A stretch of 64,000 bases of DNA. It comes from Cellvibrionaceae bacterium AOL6. Its GTDB lineage: Bacteria; Pseudomonadota; Gammaproteobacteria; Pseudomonadales; Cellvibrionaceae. The stretch is from contig NOXC01000014.1 in NCBI GenBank assembly GCA_003265435.1, positions 36,678-100,677 of the forward strand. Reading direction: 5' to 3'. A program made the translations under genes and the position numbers. Positions 38,601 through 45,460 of this stretch are shown here, one piece after another. Numbering within the stretch: the first letter of the stretch is position 1; every line of letters begins with the position of its first letter. The notes under the pieces were generated by a model. That model was not told the DNA's origin, ran no database searches, and saw only the letters and a program-made list of their open reading frames with translations.

Positions 38601-39038
38601 GGCAATCTGGGCTTAACCACGCTATCCGATACGCTTGCCTTGCTGGAACAAAAAATCGACAGTGAGGACGCGTTCACCTTACTTCTACCGAATGTTCAGA
38701 ATGAATGGCAACGCGTCTATACCGCGCTTGATGAGGTCGGCGAGTGGCCGAGTGATTTTGAAGGGGGCAAGAGCCCTGAGTCCACACCGTCGTATGACGC
38801 TGACTCACTTTTAACTGTGATCACCACTCTGCTGGACGATGCGGGGCGGGGCGAGGTAAACGAAGGCTTGGTCGAGGAACTCGGTCGGATTGTCCCCGAA
38901 GCGGCAAAATCGTTGGCAGTGCGTATTGCCGCCGCACTGGAAGATTTCGAATTCGAACAGGCCGGCCGCCTGCTTGAGGAACTTCGTGAACACGTCGGCA
39001 CGGCACCTCAGGCAGCCGCTACGGGAGAATATTCATGA
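35643..39038 (+). CDS. MHYT-PAS-PAS hybrid histidine kinase with receiver and Hpt domains
   Basis: 1131 residues. N-terminal seven-helix MHYT sensor (about 15-260) with the repeated motif WSMHFIGM, GTMHYSGM and SGMHYMGM, thought to bind metal and sense gases. Two PAS modules follow (about 270-385 and 395-515), the second with a PAC-like tail. HisKA has FMANMSHEIRTPMNAIIGF (phospho-His near 546). The ATPase has HNLVGNAVKF and DTGIGIPAERLDVIFRPFEQ. Receiver (about 780-900) carries ILMDVHMPECDG. The C-terminal Hpt has SETLHNLKGLAGNLG (His near 980). Stop overlaps the next gene by ATGA, so its partner is almost surely the HD-GYP regulator. Confidence 0.93.
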   Translation: MLSRFFYSEHDPSLLLTGVYDANLVTLSVCTAIFASFMALYLIDLASATPLHSYRRMAKVTAALIMSGGIWSMHFIGMLAFSLCTEIAYDPLVTFLSFLPAFLACLYAIHTLTHSGTLLTLVLASVLLGAGIGTMHYSGMAAMRLAPALRYDPLFFGLSIVVAVALSFIGLYTRFHLDRVFPGWSVNRRRVASAAVLGCAVSGMHYMGMVATRFVGTPEQAASDVVVDADLSFVAVSVAVTTVFLTLAVAVINGLMRYRMLLDEKTANESRLEAILSTAVDGIVTIDDKGLIASCNRAAERILGYGEKALIGQSAGVLTAGGESSGEHCTALDYGLYMQAFIGRNQEVQALHKQGHSVPLRLGVGEVLQTDLAPIYVAFISDLTEQKALQRSLVESEQRYRSLMNNLPGVAFRCRVDAHWSMLFVTPSIRELTGYDADAFITGQTHMSQLIQREDEAHIDLVIQQAIASRSAYSLEYRIRHSSGRTVWVLDQGSFTFDDHGVPQWIDGVLVDVTERYEYVDRLRQAKREAEQAAQAKQAFMANMSHEIRTPMNAIIGFSEVLLDDVLSDAQRKHLGLINSSARSLMHLLNEVLDSAKLEKGKLALESRPFSLHSLADTVVSTFSLQASQKSLALLMTLDEALAPAYIGDEARIRQVLHNLVGNAVKFTEQGSVTLSVSNVGTNQVKFDVIDTGIGIPAERLDVIFRPFEQADASTTRRFGGTGLGTTISKQLVELMGGNIDVRSVDGEGSCFSFTLPLEATDADALPVTEARLSSALPPLSLLLVDDVEQNLELLTLLLSRAGHRVRTASNGLEALAVLEKERFDAILMDVHMPECDGLEATRRLRLAEVELSKPRTPVIALTASVLHEDKLAAEQAGMDGFANKPINPRQIDAELSRLLNLSLTAESGSELDFADSDFALDDFSSPADAMVIDWQAGQALWGSEARQKQEIQRFLQAQNETVLSLAAVPDRHALSETLHNLKGLAGNLGLTTLSDTLALLEQKIDSEDAFTLLLPNVQNEWQRVYTALDEVGEWPSDFEGGKSPESTPSYDADSLLTVITTLLDDAGRGEVNEGLVEELGRIVPEAAKSLAVRIAAALEDFEFEQAGRLLEELREHVGTAPQAAATGEYS

Positions 39039-40048
39039 ATGCAGCGAATATTCAGCGCCCCAAGGTGTTGATTGTTGACGATGAGGCAACGAACCTGAAA
39101 GTCATGCGCAATGTGCTCGGTGATGAATACCGATTGGCGTTTGCGAAATCGGGCCTTGCGGCTCTGGAGTTAGCAGCTCAGGAAACACCTCAATTAATCC
39201 TTCTCGATGTCATGATGCCAGGAATGAGCGGCATTGAGGTGTGTCAGAAATTAAAAGCTGACGCCGCGTTGCATGCTATCCCTGTTATTTTTGTGACCGC
39301 TTTGAGCAACGAGGAAGACGAATTTCAGGGTTTCGATGTGGGTGCCGTGGACTACATTACCAAGCCCATTATCCCGGCGCTGGTGCGCGCACGAGTGCGT
39401 ACGCATTTGTCTCTGGTTCAGGCGGAACAGCTGAAGCAAGCACACGTTGATCTTGTCCAACGTTTGGGCCGTGCCGCAGAATATAAGGATGAGGATACGG
39501 GCGAGCATATCGTTCGCATGAGTGAGTACAGTAAATTACTGGCCTTAGCTGCGGGCTTATCCGAGGAGCGCGCCGAATTAATTCGCCAGGCCGCGCCGAT
39601 GCACGATGTTGGAAAAATTGGGATTCCCGATGCGATTCTTTTAAAGCCGGATCGCCTCACGCCCGAGGAGTTTGAGGTAATCAAAACGCACACCACCATC
39701 GGTGCGAGAATTCTTGCAGGTTCAAGTTCCCGGCTCTTGCAAATGGCGCACACTCTGGCGATCGAGCACCATGAGCGATGGGATGGCAGTGGCTACCCGA
39801 ATGGTTTGCAGGCAGAATCGATTTCTCTTGAAGCCCGTATCGTTGCGATCGCGGATGTGTTTGATGCTTTAACTTCACGTCGTCCCTACAAGGAACCCTG
39901 GCCATTGGAAAAAGCATTCGCGTTTATTGAGGAGCAAAGCGGGAAGCACTTTGATCCTCAGCTGGTGACGCTCTTTTTGCAGTTAAAACAGGATGTTGTA
40001 GCGCTGAGAGCGTTACACCATGATGGCAGCCTTCAGCGTGATCATTGA
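39035..40048 (+). CDS. Response regulator with HD-GYP c-di-GMP phosphodiesterase domain
   Basis: 337 residues. Receiver domain 9-125 with VLIVDDEATN and LLDVMMPG (phospho-acceptor Asp58), then an HD-GYP domain (about 150-330). The metal and signature motifs are intact: EDTGEHIVRMS, MHDVGKIGIPDAIL, KTHTTIGARIL, IEHHERWDGSGYPNGL (GYP) and ADVFDALTSRRPYK. RpfG-like: expected to degrade cyclic di-GMP when phosphorylated by the preceding hybrid kinase, whose stop overlaps its start. Confidence 0.95.
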   Translation: MNAANIQRPKVLIVDDEATNLKVMRNVLGDEYRLAFAKSGLAALELAAQETPQLILLDVMMPGMSGIEVCQKLKADAALHAIPVIFVTALSNEEDEFQGFDVGAVDYITKPIIPALVRARVRTHLSLVQAEQLKQAHVDLVQRLGRAAEYKDEDTGEHIVRMSEYSKLLALAAGLSEERAELIRQAAPMHDVGKIGIPDAILLKPDRLTPEEFEVIKTHTTIGARILAGSSSRLLQMAHTLAIEHHERWDGSGYPNGLQAESISLEARIVAIADVFDALTSRRPYKEPWPLEKAFAFIEEQSGKHFDPQLVTLFLQLKQDVVALRALHHDGSLQRDH

Positions 40049-40049
40049 A

Positions 40050-40748
40050 TTAACGAGGTGGGTCGGCCCTGTCCATGGATGAACCGTTCACGCGATACCA
40101 GCCGGCGATAGAGTAACGATCCCGAGCTGCGGGTAAGACTTCATGCGGAAAATCTTCACTCAAAAAGGCGACGATGGTGCCCATCAGGGGCGTGACTTTT
40201 AAGCCTGTTTGGTCCTGCTCGTTCTGATAGACCACAAGTTCACCGCCGCAGTTTTGCGTCCACCCTGGATTCAAATAGACGACGACAGACAGCATCCGGT
40301 TTGCCTGGCCTTTAAATGCGTCGACATGACGTTTGTAAAAATCCCCGGGGCGGTAGTGGGCAAAGTGACTCTCGAAGGAAAACAAGCCAAGAAACAGTGC
40401 CTGGTTCAGTGCTTGTCGCAGTTGCTCACACCATTGCAGCCATTGACGCCCTGCGTCTGAGTCTCCGTGAATCCAACAGATCTCGTCTTTGCGAACAAAC
40501 TCGTTCCGCAGATAAGCCTGCCCCCGGCCCGTGCCGGCCTCTTCAAATTGTGTACTCTGAAGTTGGTGGCAGTGCATGAGCAAGGCGTGGCTCAGTTCAT
40601 CGGGAAGCGCATTAGGTTGGACGCTATAGCCTTGACGGGCGATATCCTCTGCCAGTCGGTCATACAGAAGGGTATCAGGCGCGCCGATAGGCGCATCTGG
40701 AATCATTTGAGGGGCGTGCAGTTCCAAAGACATCGATCTCTTGGGCAT
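40050..40748 (-). CDS. 2OG-Fe(II) oxygenase, prolyl-hydroxylase type
   Basis: 232 residues. Jelly-roll dioxygenase with the HxD...H iron triad visible as FYKRHVDAFKG (His and Asp) and EDFPHEVLPA (distal His), and an arginine in ARDRYSIAGWYRV for 2-oxoglutarate. LSVVVYLNPGWTQNCGGELV is typical of bacterial P4H-like proteins. ATG 40748 or ATG 40733 (MSLELH) may be the start. Substrate unknown; known relatives hydroxylate proteins such as EF-Tu or small molecules. Tail-to-tail with the HD-GYP gene, one base apart. Confidence 0.85.
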   Translation of the reverse strand: MPKRSMSLELHAPQMIPDAPIGAPDTLLYDRLAEDIARQGYSVQPNALPDELSHALLMHCHQLQSTQFEEAGTGRGQAYLRNEFVRKDEICWIHGDSDAGRQWLQWCEQLRQALNQALFLGLFSFESHFAHYRPGDFYKRHVDAFKGQANRMLSVVVYLNPGWTQNCGGELVVYQNEQDQTGLKVTPLMGTIVAFLSEDFPHEVLPAARDRYSIAGWYRVNGSSMDRADPPR

Positions 40749-40936
40749 CGAAATCCGGCCGATACCAAGCCGATCCGACGACCTCGCACGGACGCGGCAT
40801 TCTACTCAAGCCTTGTGAATTGGAAAGTGTTTTTTGGCGTGTTTTTACATTGTGAGGGTTTTGACTTGATACCAGTTAAGATCACATCGCCCACGGGACC
40901 AGACCACGACCTGCTCTGACCCTGGGGTTCCGCAAA
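40749..40936. other. Intergenic region with GGGACCAGA/TCTGACCC hairpin
   Basis: No gene seen. A hairpin at 40895-40923 (GGGACCAGA, loop, TCTGACCC) matches the imperfect palindrome found in the other repeat copies of this window. It lies 27 bp before the left inner end of the truncated repeat copy. Confidence 0.5.
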
Positions 40937-41075
40937 TTAAACGGTGTCGGTCGAGGGGGCCTGCCACGCGGTAAAGATTTGGCGGGGACGCGGCAAGTAC
41001 GTCCCTGTAGGCTCCCCACCCGCATCCCTGCGGGTGAAGCCCCGCCAAACCTTCACCGCGCGTCAGGCCTCAGGT
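40937..41075. repeat. Truncated copy of the cruciform intergenic element (copy 3)
   Basis: Begins with the outer motif TTAAAC (40937-40942), eight bases, then the inner end TCGAGGGGGCCTGC (40951-40964). The two 21-bp arms (40967-40987 and 41040-41060) pair with two A-C mismatches, so the copy is decayed. Between them is the conserved CACCCGCA/TGCGGGTG hairpin. After GTCAGGCCTCAGGTGCGATGCC the similarity to the other copies stops; no right end is present. Confidence 0.85.
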
Positions 41076-41218
41076 GCGATGCCATCTTCAAAGCTTCAAA
41101 TAGTAGCTGCAAAACCTACTGCCAAAAGCTGACAGCAGTCCATAGGCAGGCGATTGTCTTGGGCTAGAGAAAGCGCTACCGTAAGTCCTGAACGTGACGC
41201 ATTGTGCGGAGGGAAATC

Positions 41219-41644
41219 ATGACAACTGAACGTGCGGTAAAAGGGAGCTGCCTCTGTGGTGGCGTTACATTCAACGCGGCTCTGCCTAGTCAATCTCTTG
41301 GTGCCTGTCACTGTAGCTCATGCCGAAAATGGGGAGGTGGCCCTCTGTTAACGGTGGAGAGCGACAATGCGGTGGCATTTTCCGGGGCGGAATGGATTAC
41401 TGTATTTCCCTCGTCCGAATGGGCTGAACGTGGGTTTTGCCGCCAGTGCGGGAGTCATCTGTTTTATCGTCTACGAGAAAGTGGGCAGTATATTCTTCCT
41501 GTCGGCTTACTCAATAATCTGCCAGAATTAAAATTCGATCATCAGGTGTTTATTGATCATAAGCCTGACTATTATGATTTTTCCAATAAAACGGAATGTC
41601 TTACTGGAGAAGAGCTATTTGCCCGCTATGCTGAGGGAGCGTAA
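41219..41644 (+). CDS. GFA family (CENP-V/GFA zinc domain) protein
   Basis: 141 residues from the ATG at 41219, with GGAGGG seven bases upstream; an in-frame start at 41204 lacks a site. The Mss4-like zinc fold shows its cysteines in GSCLCGGVTF, GACHCSSCRKWGGG and GFCRQCGSHLFYRL. Family members are annotated as glutathione-dependent formaldehyde-activating enzymes, but most have unknown substrates. It is followed two bases later by a VOC gene, so both may act on a reactive carbonyl or thiol adduct; that is inference. Confidence 0.88.
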   Translation: MTTERAVKGSCLCGGVTFNAALPSQSLGACHCSSCRKWGGGPLLTVESDNAVAFSGAEWITVFPSSEWAERGFCRQCGSHLFYRLRESGQYILPVGLLNNLPELKFDHQVFIDHKPDYYDFSNKTECLTGEELFARYAEGA

Positions 41645-41646
41645 CT

Positions 41647-42000
41647 GTGCGTCAACACCATGTTCTGGATTACGTGGAATTTCCATGCCGTGATTTAACA
41701 TCAACAAAGCTGTTTTTTGAGGCGGCGTTCGATTGGGTCTTTACTGACTATGGAGAGGAATACACGGCGTTTAGTTGCAGTGGCCTCGAAGGGGGTTTTT
41801 ATTTTAGCGAACAGGCTTCGGCCAGTTCGAGTGGCTCGGCACTGTTGGTATTTTACAGCGATGATTTGGAAGCGTCGCAGGCCGCTGTGATCAAACATGG
41901 CGCGACCATTGTGAAACCCATTTTTGAATTTCCAGGCGGACGGCGTTTTCATTTTGCTGAGCCAAGCGGGAACGAATTTGCCGTTTGGTCTGAGCAGTGA
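41647..42000 (+). CDS. VOC family (glyoxalase/bleomycin-resistance fold) protein
   Basis: 117 residues from a GTG at 41647. A single-module vicinal oxygen chelate protein: DYVEFPCRDLTSTKLFFEAA at the start and GRRFHFAEPSGNEFAVWSEQ at the end with the usual C-terminal Glu of the metal or ligand site. Two bases separate it from the GFA gene, so they are probably one transcript. Substrate not predictable. Confidence 0.88.
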   Translation: MRQHHVLDYVEFPCRDLTSTKLFFEAAFDWVFTDYGEEYTAFSCSGLEGGFYFSEQASASSSGSALLVFYSDDLEASQAAVIKHGATIVKPIFEFPGGRRFHFAEPSGNEFAVWSEQ

Positions 42001-42003
42001 TGT

Positions 42004-42037
42004 CCACTTGAGTCCCCGTTATAAACGGGACTCAAGT
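42004..42037. terminator. Bidirectional hairpin between the VOC and DUF2788 genes
   Basis: CACTTGAGTCCC and GGGACTCAAGTG form a long stem closed by GTT-ATA-AAC, with one C bulge. It lies between convergent genes and overlaps the DUF2788 stop. There is no T-run on either strand, so it is a weak or Rho-assisted terminator at most. Confidence 0.45.
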
Positions 42038-42228
42038 GTGTATTGGATAACCACTTTGATGATAAAGCCCAGCATACCAACACCGAGGCCAATAAAGAGA
42101 ATCGCGGTACCAAACTTTCCCGCCTTGCTTTTGATGGCAAGATCCCAAATGATAAATACCATAAAAGCAATCAATGCGCCGATACCGAGCGTGATTCCCC
42201 AAGTATCGATAAAGGTTTGCAAGTCCAT
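42019..42228 (-). CDS. DUF2788 small membrane protein
   Basis: 69 residues with two hydrophobic helices (about 13-31 and 41-62) separated by the basic loop KSKAGKFG. The pattern LGIGALIAFMVFIIWDLAIK followed by FGTAILFIGLGVGMLGFIIK matches DUF2788, a gammaproteobacterial inner-membrane family of unknown function. Preceded on its strand by GAGAGGAAGT. Confidence 0.85.
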   Translation of the reverse strand: MDLQTFIDTWGITLGIGALIAFMVFIIWDLAIKSKAGKFGTAILFIGLGVGMLGFIIKVVIQYTLESRL

Positions 42229-42450
42229 ACTTCCTCTCGCTATTGGACAGTTGTGTTAACGCTCCCTCATTGCGAATATGAGGGGATAGGCATGGTACAG
42301 ATCAATGGCTTTTAGGGCCAGTCGAGGGGATAGCCCGATTTGAGCTGGTGTACGACATTGTGATCACCCCTCGGAGCCATGTTAAATGGCTCATTCATAA
42401 AACAATGGTTCCCTAGTGCGATATCGTTATACTCATAGCTAAAAGCACCG
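42229..42450. other. Intergenic region before the PlpD-like gene
   Basis: 222 bp with no gene. A stem GAGCCAT-GTTAA-ATGGCTC lies at 42374-42392. TCGAGGGGATAGCCC at 42322-42336 weakly recalls the end of the dispersed element, but the match is too short to call a copy. No convincing promoter boxes were found. Confidence 0.3.
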
Positions 42451-44730
42451 ATGCCTGCGCGTTGGAACAGTATAAACGACAAAATGGATAGGGCAGTGTT
42501 GCAGTTACGCATCGTGATAGTGGCGGTCTTGGGTTTACTTACCATCGCTCCCGCGCAAGCGGCGGATAGGGGCCCTCGTTGCCCGGAGGATCGCCCGTGT
42601 GTGGCTTTGGTGTTAGGCGGTGGCGGGGCGCGCGGTGGCGCACACATCGGTGTGATGCAGGCGCTGGAAGAGCAGGGGATTCCCGTCGACCTGGTTGTCG
42701 GGACAAGTGCGGGTGCGCTGCTTGGCAGTATGTACGCGTCCGGCATGTCTTCTGAGACCATTCTCGAACGCTATCAAGCCGCGACATGGAACGACGGCTT
42801 TCACGATAATATTCCCCGTTCCGATATTCCGAACCGCCGCAAGCGTCAACTCGATACCTTCCCGATCCACCTCGACCTCGGTGTTGGGCTTGACGGCCTG
42901 AAGTTACCCAAGGGCCTGATTCAAGGCCAAAGTATGAAGCGTTTAGTGGATGCCGCGTTGGCGGCGCCGCTGGAACTGACCAGCTTCGACGATTTACCCA
43001 TCGCCTTTCGTGCCGTAGCCGCAGATGCAGTGACGGGAGAGCCTGTGGTGCTCGCGGGTGGCGATTTGAGTACCGCGGTGCAAGCGTCTATGTCGCTGCC
43101 TGGCATCGTGCGTCCAGTGGAGTGGCAAGGGCGTATGTTGGTCGATGGTGGGATTGCTGAAAATTTACCGGTGAGGGTGGCGCTGGATTACGGAGCCGAT
43201 CTTATCATCGCGGTCGATATCGGCTCGCCTGGGCTGGAAGAGGAAGACCAGCTTGAATCGGCCTTGGTGATTATGAAACAGCTTACGGGCTTTTTGACGC
43301 AATCCAATGTGCGCGCTTCAAGGGATTTGCTGCGTGAGCATGATTTGCTGGTTCAACCGCGCATCGACAATGTCACGCTATTGAGTTTTGACAAATTACC
43401 GGATGCCGTCGAAGCGGGATATCAGGCTGGCCAGGCGGCGATTTCCACTTCACCGGAATGGTTGGCCTTGTCAGGGCTAGGCGCAGGCCGAGCTAGCGTC
43501 GCTTTTCGCGATGATGAGAGGCCGTATCACGCGGATAAAATCGAACTTCAAAATAATAGCCGTTTATCCGACGATTACATTCTCCATCGTATGAATTTAA
43601 GTGAGGGTGAATCGTATAGCCAAACGGAAATTCAAAAAGGCATGGACCGCTTGTACGGCCAAGGCACCATCGCTCGTGTGATTACCGCGCGTGCGCAAGA
43701 GAATGATGAGGAGTTACTTCGCGTTCGAGTGGATGAGAAGGAGTGGGGGCCGGGCTATATGGATTTTAAGCTCTCCTTCGAAGACGACCTTCACTCTTTT
43801 AGCCACTATCAAGTTGGGTTTTCGTATCGCTTGACGAATTTGAGTCGTTACGGGGCAGAATGGTACTCGACCGTGGAGTTTGGTACGGAAAAACGTTTAC
43901 ACACGGAGTTATATTGGCCGTTAGGGCTCACGCCATTTTATCTCGATGCGGCGATCGATATTGAGCGGGATATTTTTGACTACACGGTCGAAGGGGATTC
44001 TCTGGGGGTGGTAGAAGTACGCGATGCGACGTTCGCCGGTGGCTTGGGTTGGACGCCTGTAGACCGCTTCGATTTGGGTTTGCGCACTATCGCTTCAGAT
44101 TCTTCTGTTGAGCTTCCTGTTTTGATCAAGGAGTTGTTAGGCATTGATCGCTTGGACTTGAGTCGAACGGGTGCGGGTTTATCATTAAATTACGACAGCC
44201 TCGATGACGCGAGTTTTCCGAGTCGTGGCTGGAAGTTTCAGTCGGTGTTTACCCGTACGCTAGATGAGGCGCTAGAGCAATCGGACTACACTAATCAAAT
44301 CGATAGCGAGCTTATTGGCGTACTTTCGTTTGGTCGGCATCAATGGCGAGGGCAACTACGCGCGCAAAGTACGGTAAACGATGATCCGGCTTCCATTACA
44401 GGTCTGTTTTCGTTGGGTGGGTTTTTAAATTTATCCGGTATGGCGAAAGACAGTCTCAGCGGGCAACAGGTCCGCTTTGGCAGTGTTGTGTACAATTATA
44501 AATTAAAGAAAAATGACTTCGGCGCGCTCACACTTCCTGTGTATCTCGGTCTTTCGGCCGAAGCCGGCAATGCGTGGAGCGACAGTGAAGAGATCGATTA
44601 CACGGATTTGATTCACAGTGGCAGTGCCTATATCGGTTGGGATAGCCCTATCGGGCCGGCCTATTTTGCCTACGGTCGAGCCAGCAACGGCGAACAAAGT
44701 CTTTATGCTTTTCTCGGTATTGTGTTTTAA
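42451..44730 (+). CDS. PlpD-like patatin phospholipase with POTRA and beta-barrel (type Vd)
   Basis: 759 residues. A signal peptide (core IVIVAVLGLLTIA, likely cut after AQA) favours either ATG 42451 or ATG 42484; neither has a strong ribosome site. Patatin domain (about 50-260): oxyanion loop GGGGARGGAHIG, nucleophile elbow GTSAG, dyad Asp in VDGGIAENLP. A POTRA-like region (about 360-430, YILHRMNLSEGESYS, GMDRLYGQGTIA) is followed by a 16-strand-type barrel domain ending in a C-terminal Phe (LYAFLGIVF). This matches Pseudomonas PlpD, an outer-membrane type Vd system that displays a class A1 phospholipase. Target lipid is not predictable. Confidence 0.92.
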   Translation: MPARWNSINDKMDRAVLQLRIVIVAVLGLLTIAPAQAADRGPRCPEDRPCVALVLGGGGARGGAHIGVMQALEEQGIPVDLVVGTSAGALLGSMYASGMSSETILERYQAATWNDGFHDNIPRSDIPNRRKRQLDTFPIHLDLGVGLDGLKLPKGLIQGQSMKRLVDAALAAPLELTSFDDLPIAFRAVAADAVTGEPVVLAGGDLSTAVQASMSLPGIVRPVEWQGRMLVDGGIAENLPVRVALDYGADLIIAVDIGSPGLEEEDQLESALVIMKQLTGFLTQSNVRASRDLLREHDLLVQPRIDNVTLLSFDKLPDAVEAGYQAGQAAISTSPEWLALSGLGAGRASVAFRDDERPYHADKIELQNNSRLSDDYILHRMNLSEGESYSQTEIQKGMDRLYGQGTIARVITARAQENDEELLRVRVDEKEWGPGYMDFKLSFEDDLHSFSHYQVGFSYRLTNLSRYGAEWYSTVEFGTEKRLHTELYWPLGLTPFYLDAAIDIERDIFDYTVEGDSLGVVEVRDATFAGGLGWTPVDRFDLGLRTIASDSSVELPVLIKELLGIDRLDLSRTGAGLSLNYDSLDDASFPSRGWKFQSVFTRTLDEALEQSDYTNQIDSELIGVLSFGRHQWRGQLRAQSTVNDDPASITGLFSLGGFLNLSGMAKDSLSGQQVRFGSVVYNYKLKKNDFGALTLPVYLGLSAEAGNAWSDSEEIDYTDLIHSGSAYIGWDSPIGPAYFAYGRASNGEQSLYAFLGIVF

Positions 44731-44735
44731 CTGCT

Positions 44736-44774
44736 GGAGCAGAGGATAGCCCCCGCTCTAATACGGCTGCTTAA
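44736..44774. repeat. Lone degenerate right end of the dispersed element
   Basis: GGAGCAG, GCCCCCGCTCTA, eight bases, then GCTTAA aligns with the right end of copy 2 (GGAGCAGGCCCCCTCGA, eight bases, GCTTAA) with a six-base insertion. It lies immediately after the PlpD-like gene and 57 bp before copy 1, with no body attached. It suggests an earlier insertion at the same place. Confidence 0.55.
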
Positions 44775-44830
44775 TCTTTAGTGCCTCTAAATATCAGTAA
44801 AAGATCTCTGTTTGAGAGTCGGGTGGTTGT

Positions 44831-45346
44831 TTAAGCGTAGGAGGTCGAGGGGGGCTGCCACGCGGTAAAGCTTTGGCGGGGACGCGGCAAGTACGTCCGT
44901 GTAGGCTCCCCACCCGCATCCCTGCGGGTGAAGCCCCGCCAAAGCTTTACCGCGCGTCAGGCCTCGGATGCAATGCCAACCTTCAACGACACAATAGTTC
45001 TCAGAATGCATGAAGCCGAATCAGCGAAAACGTCTCTCATCGTATGCGGGGTCAGATCACAAAGTGCTCTGACCCCTAACATCCAAGCCCGAAGAAAACG
45101 TATCTAATCGCTCGCCGGGTCAGACCAAAAAGGGCTCTGACCCCTCAATTCTTAAATCGAAGAAAGCGAACTGAAACACCACAGCAAATAGTGCTCAGCA
45201 AAAGGGATGCTTCTCCCTCCCAAAGCCTGATGCGCCGTATTGTTCTGACTGGGCTCCCATTCGCATGGAGAGCTTACAGGGATGTATTCACGCGCCCCAG
45301 GCAGGACAATACGGTGGAGCAGGCCCCCTCGAATACCGCTGCCTCA
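44831..45346. repeat. Full-length cruciform intergenic element, copy 1
   Basis: 516 bp. Outer motif TTAAGC plus eight bases plus inner end TCGAGGGGGGCTGC on the left (44831-44858). The right is the mirror image: GCAGGCCCCCTCGA (45319-45332), eight bases, then the degenerate GCCTCA (45341-45346). The left domain has two perfectly complementary 21-bp arms (44861-44881, 44934-44954) enclosing the hairpin CACCCGCA-TCCC-TGCGGGTG (44911-44930). The middle has two GGGTCAGA/TCTGACCC hairpins (45048-45076, 45117-45143). A short open frame across the left domain is not a credible protein. It fills the gap between the PlpD-like and DUF2061 genes. Confidence 0.88.
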
Positions 45347-45406
45347 TCCAAAACCCTATCAATAGCTTTTATCAATCACAATCTTCAATTTAATTAGATT
45401 GTGCGT

Positions 45407-45425
45407 GAGAATGAATCTCATTAAC
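45407..45425 (+). promoter_or_regulatory. Candidate Fur box upstream of the DUF2061 gene
   Basis: GAGAATGAATCTCATTAAC matches the 19-bp Fur consensus GATAATGATAATCATTATC at 14 positions. It follows a possible -10 TAGATT (45395-45400), so bound Fur would cover the transcription start. No good -35 is visible. Confidence 0.4.
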
Positions 45426-45460
45426 CTGTAGGAAATGGTGCTTAGCACGGGAGAGAAGAG

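Noticed and set aside
42322..42336. TCGAGGGGATAGCCC before the PlpD-like gene as another element end
   Set aside because: The match to the inner end is only eight bases and the outer TTAAGC motif is missing at the right spacing.
44787..45011. Short frames with the repeated text GKALAGLHPQGCGWGAY in all three element copies (also near 40845-41048 and 63511-63723)
   Set aside because: The frames are the translation of the cruciform left domain, differ at their ends between copies and lack ribosome sites. They are repeat shadows, not a protein family.
45048..45143. Two similar hairpins in a row, considered as a CRISPR or tandem repeat array
   Set aside because: Only two units, imperfect, with unequal spacing and no cas genes nearby. 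They belong to the dispersed element.
44831..45346. Dispersed element considered as an integron attC array or group II intron
   Set aside because: No GTTRRRY/RYYYAAC core sites, no reverse transcriptase frame and no intron domain V-like helix were seen.
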